Shown here in pieces: positions 11,441-19,855 of a stretch of 64,000 bases of DNA; position 1 is the stretch's first letter; the number at the start of each line of letters is the position of its first letter. The notes under the pieces are model-generated. The model was given only the letters and a program-made list of their open reading frames with translations. It was not told the origin of the DNA and did not search any database. This DNA is from Thelonectria olida. Lineage: Eukaryota; Ascomycota; Sordariomycetes; Hypocreales; Nectriaceae. The stretch spans positions 806,001-870,000 of the forward strand of contig JAGPYM010000001.1 of the NCBI GenBank assembly GCA_020736575.1. Reading direction: 5' to 3'. The translations under genes were made by a program, and so were the position numbers.

Positions 11441-12328
11441 TTAGTTGACGATCATGCCGTGGCGGCGGGAGCTGGAGCACTCGTACTCCTCGTCCTCGGA
11501 GTCGGAGCAGCTCTCAGAGTCGTAGCCGCAGCGGGAGCCGCCACAGTCGAGGAGAACACGCTCGCCCTTGCGGGTGATGCCGTAGCGCTCGCAGGTGCAA
11601 GAGCTGCAGTCAGAGGCGGGGGTGCTGTATCCAGAGAGCTGAGAGCTGGGCGAGGAGCTGTCGGAGCGGTACGAGACGGAGGAAGCGGGCGACGAGACGT
11701 ACATGTCGTCGTCGAGGCCGGCGGCGCCAAAGCGGGCGGAGAGCTGGTCCATGGTCTCGGAGTCGTAGTACTCGGCGTTCAAGATGTTCTTGGTAGCATG
11801 GGGCGACACGGGCTTGGGGGCCTTGATCTGGGAAACGGACAGGGGGCGGCCCTTGGGGATGTCGAGGGAGAGCGAAGAGCGGTCCTTGGAGGAAGACTTG
11901 GAGGACGACTTGGAGGAGCTCTTGCTGCTAGACTTGGACGAGGACTTGGAGGAAGAAGACTTGGAAGAAGACTTGGACGAGGACTTGGAGGAAGACTTGG
12001 AGGAAGACTTGGAGGAAGACTTGCGCGACTCGGAGGCGACATCGAGGATGTTCAGCTCACGGCCAGTGGTGGGCTCGACGGTTGAGTCGCAGCTGGGGTT
12101 GTGGGCGACGTGGTAGCCATCGATGATGTAGTAGTACCAGTATCGCTGGCCAGCCTCGAGGGTCGAGTTCTGGAATCGAAAGGTACCCTTCCAGGAACCA
12201 GACTTGGACGAGGACTTGTCCTTGGAGAGAGGGAGCTGACCAACGTAGTTGTCCCAAGAACCGAGGAGGTGGACAGTCTTGACGCCGGAGGAGACGCGGA
12301 TGGAGAAAGATTGCTGAATAGCCGACAT
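11441..12328 (-). CDS. esdC: EsdC-like protein with glycogen-binding (CBM48-type) N terminus and SSSK repeats
   Basis: A single exon of 295 aa. The N-terminal ~100 residues read like a carbohydrate/glycogen-binding beta-sandwich as in AMPK-beta: VKTVHLLGSWDNY, then WKGTF, and YWYYYIIDGYHVAHNP ending at the PTTGRELNILDV turn. This arrangement is typical of EsdC, an Aspergillus early sexual development protein often annotated as a GTP-binding protein; the GTP role is not visible here. The middle, about residues 103-148, is a run of SSSK units encoded by 12-nt repeats. The C terminus is Ser-rich with a small Cys cluster (CSSCTCERYG). The start is the only ATG consistent with the beta-sandwich. 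Family is likely; function in this species is inference. Confidence 0.8.
   Translation of the reverse strand: MSAIQQSFSIRVSSGVKTVHLLGSWDNYVGQLPLSKDKSSSKSGSWKGTFRFQNSTLEAGQRYWYYYIIDGYHVAHNPSCDSTVEPTTGRELNILDVASESRKSSSKSSSKSSSKSSSKSSSKSSSSKSSSKSSSKSSSKSSSKSSSKDRSSLSLDIPKGRPLSVSQIKAPKPVSPHATKNILNAEYYDSETMDQLSARFGAAGLDDDMYVSSPASSVSYRSDSSSPSSQLSGYSTPASDCSSCTCERYGITRKGERVLLDCGGSRCGYDSESCSDSEDEEYECSSSRRHGMIVN
11883..12030 (-). repeat. 12-nt tandem repeat coding for SSSK units
   Basis: About a dozen imperfect copies of a 12-nt unit (on the plus strand GAGGAAGACTTG and variants with GGAC) lie inside the EsdC-like gene and encode repeated SSSK. Copies differ mainly at silent positions, and one extra-Ser unit (SSSSK) breaks the pattern. 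Confidence 0.85.
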
Positions 12329-15300
12329 TATTGCTGATTTGTTGAAATTATTATAAACTTGGTGGTGCTGCTGAAAAAGATTGGTAAAATCGAATTGTTG
12401 TTTGAGCGTTTGTTGAGCAAGAGAAATCCCAGATTTCTGTTATTAGAGTTTGAATTATGATGAAAAAAGATTGGTTGTAAAAAGGTATTGTCTCTGAAGC
12501 TGACCGGCAACTTGAAAATGGTTGATTTTGGTGTTTAGAGTGAGGGCAGATTAAGAGACAAAAATTAGAATAAGAAAGTAGAGACCAGCCCTACGGGAAC
12601 AAGGAAAAACAAACAAAGGTAAAGGGGAAAGAAACAGAAATGAGATTTCAGTGTTGAGAGGCTTGCTGAAGAAGAAGAGAAGAAAGACGAAAACGTTTGG
12701 GGGCGGCCTTTGACTTATATGCATGGCCATTGCATCGCGGCCTTTGGTGGAGGGAGGCCTTCCTGGTCCATCGAGGAGACACAGCAGTCACCCTCACACA
12801 CACAATTGGCCCGACCAAGCATGGGATTGAGGTGCCATGCGTGCTCTGCAGCGCAGAGTGCATTGCGGGTGCATTACGGCGCGGTGCGGTGCGGTCCCGT
12901 TCTTCGTACAGGAACCTGTGTGCCTTGGTTGCTAGGCCGAGTTGCGTAATGGGAGGGAGGGAGGTTTGCCATGAGGCCGGCAGAGCAGAGCAGCGCACAC
13001 GCTAGACTCCGCTTTCAGAGAAACACTGGCATGGACGTGAATGCATGGACGTCAGCTTCTCTTCACAATCTCGAGAGCGCCGGCCAATGAGGGCGGCCGG
13101 GCAAGGAAACATCGAGTTCGTCGTGTGGATGCCTTTATGCTGCTCATCACATCGACGTCGGCGGTTAAGTCCAGCTCCAGCGAGTGGGAGCGCGCCCCCC
13201 ACCCTCCTTCCCTCAAAGGCTCCCTTGGCGGGAAGGCGGGGCCCAGCCGCGAGAAGCGGGGGCAAGAGCCTCCGCCCAGTTAGGGGCGCTAGCGCTGAGA
13301 AACGCCCGCGATAGGCTCGTTGTGCAGCAGCGCAGGCGTCTATTCTAAGCGCGTGATTGGCCCGTGGCACCGCGGGGGGTTGGCCGGGAGGTCACTGAGG
13401 TCCCCTCTCCTGCAGCCCGCCCAATGAGACGCGCCAGCTGCCCAGACGTCTGCATGCACTACAACTTCGTGCTGCAGCCTGCGGTCGACGACTCCCGAAG
13501 CCCATGGCCATGCTCCTCATTCTCGCTTTCGCTGCGATGCGATGGGCTGGAATGGTCCGCTCAATGTCATCACTCTCACGCTAGCCTACAGAGCAAATAT
13601 TTCAAGAAGGGGTCTCACAGATCATGCATGCATGCAGCGCTGCAGCGCTGCAGCGCCGCCCAGCGTCGTCTGTCCCCTCCCATATGCCGGTGATTCCCTC
13701 GCTGCCTCCCTCATTGGCCTCGACCGTGATATTCCGCCAATGCATCTTGACGGCATGACCGTGCAGCCAGTCTACACGGATCGGGCGAGTCGGAGTGTGC
13801 GCACGAAATCGATTGACATGCCGCTACTTTCAGTTCATGCTTGCTGGGTGCTCCTCCTCTGTTGGTTGGGACCAGTCAGAAGTGCTGACTCTTCTCAGAC
13901 AATCTAGTTGATACTCGTTGAGACGTCATGTAGACTGTGAGTGCGTGCAACAAGAAGGGGCAGTGCTATTCCTATCCAAAATGACAAAAATATGCGAATA
14001 ACTTCCCATCATTTCCCGCGGCAACCACAAGACCCCAGGCAACAAGGTTGACCGCCATGACCATCTTTGCCATCGCAAGCGCGTACTGGACCAGCCCTTG
14101 CCCATATGTGAGAAGTAATCATTTTCCTTGCCCGAAAGAAGAAAGCATGGTCGGTCATTCGATGACGACTTGGGCAAAATTCGCTCTGTGCAGAACTCAC
14201 TTCTCCACACCGAGACCCCTCGTCCGTCCTTGCTTTCGACCCTTCTCCGAACCGGGGCTGAAAAAATAGGTAAAAATCATGTTTAAACCATGCTCACACA
14301 TGCATTATTGCATAACCAAAGGCCGAGTCTCCTGCGGCCATCCTCGTGCCCTCCGACTAGTTGACCGGCGAGTCCCACTGCTCATCCTCCCCTGTCTCTC
14401 GAGTCTGAAAGTCGCAAAGTCCTCTCTGGCTCCCCCCAGGACCTAAAGGAGGAAGAGCTCGACAGAAGTCGTCCGAGTCACCGACACCGTCCTTGCGGCT
14501 TCATGCATGCCATTCCGTTTTAGCTCCGGCGGGTATGTGAGGGCAGTCACACGGCACTTGTTTCCCACCGGTCTCGTTCCTCTACACTTTATTGCAACCC
14601 AGTATTCGTAAAGCCTCTAGTGGTGATAGCTTCTGCATATGACGAGGAGGGGTCTAGGCGGTTCCACGGGTGGTCTCGCTCCCTTGATGGTCATTTTGGT
14701 CTTGCCTAGCCGAAGGAATAAGACAGCAAGGATCTTCGGTGCGAACCTAGGAAGCTGAAAAGTGACAGATGGGGAGCCTTGCATGTGTGTGGAGGAGGCT
14801 GTCCGCAAAGTCCTTTATCCACGGGATCATCACCTCCATTGAGTCTAGGGATCTTCCCTCGTATCGGAAGGATAGGCGGGACGCACGTTATCACCGTTAG
14901 CCTGTGATTCACTTACCCGAGGGCATTTCGCGCAATTGATGGCTTCGATAGTCTTGCCCTTGGCCGGTGTAACACACCAATGACTATGGCATCACTGTGA
15001 CAAGAGTCAATGCGCCAATAGGCGACGCCTTCTATTGAGAATTGGGAATAGTTGCCGCTTGGTAGTGTGATAGCCAGCCTTCTCCGTGGAGGTCTCGAAT
15101 CACAGCTTGTTACGCAGTAGGATTGACGAGAGGAGGACGGTTGGAATTCCTTGGGGAGGCTGGGATTACTTGGAAAAACTGGGGTTGAAATAGTGATGCG
15201 TTGAATCCTTCATGTGAGTGAGAGTTGATCCCCAACGACCCAACGAAATGAATCAATAGAGCGGAGTAGACGTCAATTTTAGAGCAATTATGAATCCTCC

Positions 15301-15611
15301 GTGTGAGAGCGAAGAGATCCAAGTCTGATTGGGTGGCAAAGGTGGTCAACGATGGTAACCAGAACGTTGAATGCAAGCCCATCCAGCAGGTATTGGTAGG
15401 TTGCGGGGAATCCCGTCTTGATCAGCCGTTGGGACGTGACTGCTTCGGAGAGTAGGTGGGGCAACGCTCACGTGAGCGGGCCGTCGAGCCCCATTACCAA
15501 AATGGGAATGGACCAGAGACGTTCAACAATTCGCTTGTACACCTTATAGTAACTATTATCGCAATGTCTCCCAACCGTCACACCACCTACACAGGCGTCA
15601 AACGCCTGGCA

Positions 15612-15648
15612 TCTTCCGTAGTATAGTGGTCAGTATGCAAGCTTGTCA
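15612..15648 (+). pseudogene. Truncated tRNA-Asp 5' half
   Basis: 37 bases match the 5' half of a nuclear tRNA-Asp: a 7-nt acceptor strand (TCTTCCG), a D arm containing the box A-like TAGTATAGTGG, and an anticodon loop TTGTCAT with GTC at its centre. The match stops at the anticodon loop. The expected 3' anticodon strand (GCTTG), T arm and acceptor 3' strand (CGGAAGA) do not follow. It is therefore not a working tRNA. It could be a tRNA broken by an insertion or the head of a tRNA-derived element. Confidence 0.6.
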
Positions 15649-15788
15649 TTAAATACAATAATAGTGATACTTGTCAATGCTTCTCGTCAAATCCTACTTC
15701 TCATCACCAGTAAGTAGGCTATCCTCATCAATCCATCATGCTCAAATCCATATAAATCTACAGAGTATGCAAGGCCAGGATGGAAAAA

Positions 15789-15840
15789 TGGTAGGGCCAA
15801 AAGAGGATCCCCCTTCGGGGACTCCTCTTTTGGCCCTACC
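15789..15840. repeat. Long near-perfect hairpin
   Basis: An inverted repeat with arms of about 23 bp: GGTAGGGCCAAAAGAGGA on the left pairs exactly with TCCTCTTTTGGCCCTACC on the right, then T-CCCC and GGGG-A close on a CTTC loop, with a single bulged C. It lies in non-coding DNA. Confidence 0.9.
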
Positions 15841-15862
15841 TACCATGAAATTCAGGTCGAGA

Positions 15863-15926
15863 TATCCCGCCCCTCCGGGCGGGATTCCTCGAACCCGCGG
15901 TCCCGTAGAGAAACACGGGTTCATCT
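15863..15926. repeat. Two further GC-rich hairpins
   Basis: A perfect hairpin ATCCCGCCC-CTCC-GGGCGGGAT at about 15863-15884 is followed by a second palindromic stretch (AACCCG ... CGGGTT) at 15891-15921. On the minus strand the area contains GGGTTCGAGG next to a GCGGG/CCCGC pair, resembling a T arm with an over-long loop. Whether this is tRNA debris or a mobile hairpin is not decidable by eye. Confidence 0.7.
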
Positions 15927-16377
15927 TTTTTTGGTTCTCGTTCAAGTCTCTATATTGATTGTTTGAAAGAGTCTGTCAGAATGAAGATTGGGGGTTTTTT
16001 TTTTTTTTTAAGTTCACGGTGAGACTGGTGCTCGGCGCAACTGCGTGAACTGGCAGGCACCAATGCTAGCTAGGTTGGCAATTCGTAACCTGGACCTGCC
16101 TGATTGAGACGCCGAGTTGAGACGGTTTGATGAGTCTTACGGTCAAAGAGGTTGAATCGTGAATTTTTATTGACTTTGTCGAGGAGTTGCTGAGAAGTAC
16201 TCGGTATCTAAGGAGCGTGCTGTTGTTCTTTTGTGGTGGGTGAGCCTAGTGTCGTTATCGTGTGAAGCAATCAGCGAAACCCTCACCAGTCATCTCCAAG
16301 AAACACTGGAAAGTGAAGAGACCTTCAGCAAGTCCCATCATCGGTGACAAGGTGTCAAGTCAGCAACAGTCACCAAA

Positions 16378-17010
16378 ATGGCATCCTCAGACTTCACGAT
16401 AGACGATGTCCTCATCACCCAGGTCACGGCCTACGTCGAACGCTACATGTCCAACTACGACGCCTCGCACGACTTCAACCACATCCAACGCGTCCTCCGC
16501 CTCGCCCTCCACATCCAGTCTCACACGCCCAACACCGACCGCTCCCTCGTCCACCTCGCCGCCCTCCTGCACGACGTCGGTGACAAGAAGTACCTGAAGC
16601 CCGGCGAGGACGCCTCGACCATGGTGGCCGCCTACCTGCGCTCGCTGGGCGCGCCCGCCGCCCTCGCCGACACGGTGCAGGCCATCTGTCTCGGCGTGAG
16701 CTACTCGTCCGAGATCAAGAACCCGGCCCGGGTCATAGCGCTAATCGGCACGCACCCGGAGCTCGCCGTGGTGCAGGATGCCGACCGGCTCGACGCCATC
16801 GGCGCCGTAGGCCTCGCGCGCACGTTTGCGTTTGGCGGCGCAAAGGGCCGCACGCTGGAAAACACCATGGAGCACTTCGACGACAAGCTGCTCCTGCTCG
16901 AGGACATGATGAAGACGGACGAGGGGAGGCGGTTGGCCAAGGAGCGGACAGCAAGGTTGCGGCTCGTCAAGGAGTGGTGGGCGGCCGAGACGGGGCCCGA
17001 CGTCGTCTGA
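16378..17010 (+). CDS. HD-domain metal-dependent phosphohydrolase (YedJ-like)
   Basis: A single-exon 210-aa protein of the HD superfamily, whose members hydrolyse nucleotides or other phosphoesters with metal ions. The metal ligands are visible in order: H31 in [11 protein letters not shown], the HD pair H65-D66 in [10 protein letters not shown], and the acidic [10 protein letters not shown] motif around residues 133-142. Length and spacing fit the YedJ-like branch. There is no signal peptide or membrane segment, so it is probably cytosolic. The true substrate is unknown. The Kozak context (ACCAAAATGG) is good. Confidence 0.88.
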   Translation: MASSDFTIDDVLITQVTAYVERYMSNYDASHDFNHIQRVLRLALHIQSHTPNTDRSLVHLAALLHDVGDKKYLKPGEDASTMVAAYLRSLGAPAALADTVQAICLGVSYSSEIKNPARVIALIGTHPELAVVQDADRLDAIGAVGLARTFAFGGAKGRTLENTMEHFDDKLLLLEDMMKTDEGRRLAKERTARLRLVKEWWAAETGPDVV

Positions 17011-17957
17011 AGCTCGCTGTCATTGGATCGTGTATAAGCAATCGCATCTGACTAAACAACAACGTTTCTAAATAGTCACGAGTAGGGGAGAAAAAAGGGG
17101 CGACTGGTACTTATTAATGCAAGAATTCAGCCGGCCCCAATCTTTGATACCCTGTTGAACCCTTGGAAAGGACGAACTGATTGGCGATGTAAGAGCTGGT
17201 CATGCGTCAGCGGATATCGTAAGACCTAGACAGCTTATCCGGGAGGTCATCCACCACCACAAGGTCAGACAACCCGTGGACGAAAGGACAGACAAGGGGT
17301 CCGTTCTGCCGAACCGAACAATGACATGCTCCCTCTGACGCATACTTACTTACAGAAGAGACTCCGGCCGGACAAAGAAATCAGGTTTTGCCCGCGGAAG
17401 ATGAAGTCCATGAACCCCCGCCGAGGAACTACATTTTGGCCAGAGATTGGGATTTCAAACATATATAAACACTTGGAGGCGGCTTTTCGTCTGCGGCCTC
17501 TGATTTGAATCATCTTCATAACTCCTTTACCACCTTCGCAACTCTCCTCTGCTTGACCCTACTCTCTCTGTACGAATACCACTTCCATACCTATTGAATT
17601 GAGATTGCGGTTCCGGTCCGGCTCTCTCTTCCTCTCTTGCATTGCATATTCACCACTTCCCTGCCAACTCATCCAAAGGACGTTAGTCAGAGCCAACATA
17701 CATTTCAACACACAAACACTTGTCATAAATTGCGCTCCTCCTCTCCTGAAACCAATCTTTCTATTCCAAGCACTCACCTCTCGCCATTTTCCTCCAACAA
17801 TTACCGAAAGAGAGCCCGTAGACAGGCTACGTACCCACGCTCGCGGACTTCCGATTTCCGAACCATCGCCAGAGCAGCAGAGCACTGTTCACCCTCATCA
17901 CCTTACTCTCTGCTCCCCCCAGACCCTACCTGTGTGACATCACAGTTCACCCGCACA
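17011..17957 (+). promoter_or_regulatory. Upstream region and leader of the F-box gene
   Basis: No gene is seen. A TATATAAA box lies at 17462-17469, about 490 bp before the F-box ATG, followed by a C/T-rich leader typical of a fungal transcript start. The frame of the F-box ORF is open upstream to 17637, but the domain only starts at 17958. Confidence 0.4.
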
Positions 17958-18560
17958 ATGGACAAGCTCCCGCTCGAGCTCGTCGAGGAAATCCTCCACC
18001 ACGTCCCCTCGTCCAGCGTGCCCACCGCCCGCCTCACATCACGCACCTTCAACGCCATCCTCTCACGGCGCGCCTTCTCCGTCCTCTCCTGCTTCATCCA
18101 CGACCCCGTCGCCGCCAAAGCGACCCTGACTCGCACCGCACGAGACCCCGCGCGCCGCACCCGCGCCATCTGGTCTCCGCACTGTCTCGTGCCCGAGCGT
18201 CTCCCCATCACCGAGTCGTTCCTCCTCGCCCTCTGGGTCAGCCTGCACGCCGGCCAATCCTGGGCTCCGTCATCGGAACACCAGCAGTTGACCGTCGAGG
18301 CCTTGCAAGACAGCTTGGGGGGCCATGACGACCTCAAGGTCACGCCCGAGACGTTGCGGGAAACCATGTTCCGGTACGCCCTGTATCTGAGTTACGTGAG
18401 CCGCCAGGACAAAGTTGCGCCACAATCATGGGTGTTTGACTTTCTACTCAACCGCAACGCCGAGGTAGCGGCGACGAAATTGTGGGGGAAGATGGAAACG
18501 GTCAAGCAACCACCAGTCATTGCGTATTGGGAAGGGGTCTCAAGGATTGATTTAAAGTAA
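17958..18560 (+). CDS. F-box protein
   Basis: A 200-aa single-exon protein. The N terminus MDKLPLELVEEILHHVPSSS with the following RLTSRTFNAILSRRAF segment is a classic F-box (about residues 1-40), which would bind Skp1 and place the protein as a substrate adaptor of an SCF ubiquitin ligase. The remaining 160 residues show no leucine-rich, WD40 or kelch repeats, so the target is unknown. The internal ATG is chosen because it starts exactly at the F-box and has a favourable context (CACAATGG); the frame is open further upstream but that part looks like leader. Confidence 0.8.
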   Translation: MDKLPLELVEEILHHVPSSSVPTARLTSRTFNAILSRRAFSVLSCFIHDPVAAKATLTRTARDPARRTRAIWSPHCLVPERLPITESFLLALWVSLHAGQSWAPSSEHQQLTVEALQDSLGGHDDLKVTPETLRETMFRYALYLSYVSRQDKVAPQSWVFDFLLNRNAEVAATKLWGKMETVKQPPVIAYWEGVSRIDLK

Positions 18561-18826
18561 AAGGAATGAATTTGTATCTTAGTCACTATAATTAAGTATG
18601 TGGATAGGTGTGCGTGGATGTATAGATAGACGCTTTCTTTCCCTCCAAATCCGTCTCCGTTCCATGCAACCACTGCTCCCTCGTAGGGCAGTATGCCTTG
18701 TACCAACGCCGATCGCTTTTTTACGAAACAAGCAATAAATAAACAAATCAAGTCCCAGTCCCAGATGCTTCGCTATCATGTCATCTAAAAGGAGCGTAAA
18801 TTCATGTGTGATGAAGTTGGTGGTTT

Positions 18827-19855
18827 TTAGATGAGGTAAGCAGCCACAACAGCCACAAGAGCCAGCAAGCAGCTGACCGTGTTCATGGCCGCGGCGCCGG
18901 TGACGGCTTCGGGCTCCGTGGTGGAAGTGGGGCTGACCGGAACCTTGGTCTCGGACCCGGACGGAGACTCGCCGTTCTCACCCTGTTGAGCATTCTCGCC
19001 GTTGGAGCTGCCCTGCTCACCCTGGTTGGTTTGCTCGATGTAGATTCCCATTCCTCCATAGCCTCCTGGGCCGGTGCTGTTGTGAGGAGGAGGTGGAGGC
19101 GAGCCAGAGGGAGTGGGAAGGTATATGGAGGTGTTGGGAGGGTATTGAGGTGCAGAAGTCTCAGTTCCAGGAGCATAGACGGCTGACGTGTAAGTGATTG
19201 TTCGCGTCTTGGACTCGGCAGTGTTGGTAGGGTTGGGGTAGACAATGGTCACACACTTTGTAGTGTATCCTGTAGCAGTGGGATGTCCTGGCTGTGCTGG
19301 TTGAGTGGAGTTGCTGGGGTAGCCAGGGTGTCCAGGCTTCGTGGGCTTGCTGGGCTCTCCAGGTTTGCTCGATTCGCCAGGGTTCCCGGGACTCGTGGTG
19401 TTGTGATAAGGCTTTACTGTCGTCTCGGGGACGGGATGGGTGTAGACGGTTGTGAAAGTGTTGACAGCACTGCTGGTTTGGCTAGGGTGGCACAACTCGG
19501 CAGGAAGGGTGTAAGGCGCGCCGGGGTAATAGACGACACACTTGAGATCCAAGTTAGCAACTGTCAGACTCTTTTGAGGAAACATATGACTTACGTTCTT
19601 CTCACAAGCAGCCTCGCTGTGAGTACCAGCCTTCTCGTAGCAACTGGCAACTCCGCCAGCAGGAGGATATCCGGAGAGGTTGTCTGAGCATCGTCCAGGT
19701 GTGCCAACACCATATGCATCACATCTTAGGATGATGTCTCCTCCAAGACAGTAGCTAGCGTTTGGCTCTTCGCACATGTATTTTCCATCCTTCTCCGTGT
19801 ATCCAGCGTGGGCGGCCGCCGCTGCGGCGACGACAAGTAGACCGGTAGTTCTCAT
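18827..19855 (-). CDS. Secreted GPI-anchored cell-wall protein, Pro/Ser/Thr-rich
   Basis: Exons on the minus strand are 19855-19595 and 19540-18827 (324 aa). The 54-bp intron has GTAAGT, GCTAAC and CAAG ends; it contains no stop and keeps the frame, so an unspliced form would carry 18 extra residues. A signal peptide (MRTTGLLVVAAAAAAHA) leads a small Cys-rich domain of about 90 residues (CEEPNASYCLGG, CDAYGVGTPGRC, ASCYEKAG, then CVVYYPG). The centre is a Pro/Ser/Thr/Gly-rich stalk with PGxPS-type repeats and NST/NTT glycosylation sites. The C-terminal hydrophobic tail (NTVSCLLALVAVVAAYLI) follows small residues, as in a GPI signal. The family is unknown to me; wall location is inferred. Confidence 0.85.
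   Translation of the reverse strand: MRTTGLLVVAAAAAAHAGYTEKDGKYMCEEPNASYCLGGDIILRCDAYGVGTPGRCSDNLSGYPPAGGVASCYEKAGTHSEAACEKNVSHMFPQKSLTVANLDLKCVVYYPGAPYTLPAELCHPSQTSSAVNTFTTVYTHPVPETTVKPYHNTTSPGNPGESSKPGEPSKPTKPGHPGYPSNSTQPAQPGHPTATGYTTKCVTIVYPNPTNTAESKTRTITYTSAVYAPGTETSAPQYPPNTSIYLPTPSGSPPPPPHNSTGPGGYGGMGIYIEQTNQGEQGSSNGENAQQGENGESPSGSETKVPVSPTSTTEPEAVTGAAAMNTVSCLLALVAVVAAYLI

Larger units (their letters stand above)
12329..16377. other. 4 kb gene-free stretch with tRNA-like remnant
   Basis: No protein gene can be supported. 12329-12650 is the A/T-rich leader side of the EsdC-like gene. 12700-13900 is GC-rich with many short open frames but no conserved residues. A self-complementary repeat of GCAGCGCT units lies near 13631-13653. 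The tRNA-Asp-like head and hairpins at 15612-15926 are listed separately. A run of about 15 thymines lies at 15995-16009. The last 300 bp are the HD-protein promoter. Confidence 0.45.

Noticed and set aside
11192..12085. 297-codon plus-strand frame with LGGRLGGRLGG repeats
   Set aside because: The repeats are the complement of the SSSK-coding minisatellite; the minus-strand EsdC-like frame explains the region.
15612..15700. Functional tRNA-Asp gene
   Set aside because: The 3' anticodon strand, the T arm and the acceptor partner are missing, and no simple anticodon-loop intron restores them.
15785..15926. CRISPR-like array
   Set aside because: The hairpins differ in sequence, there are no equal spacers, and the context is a eukaryotic nuclear genome.
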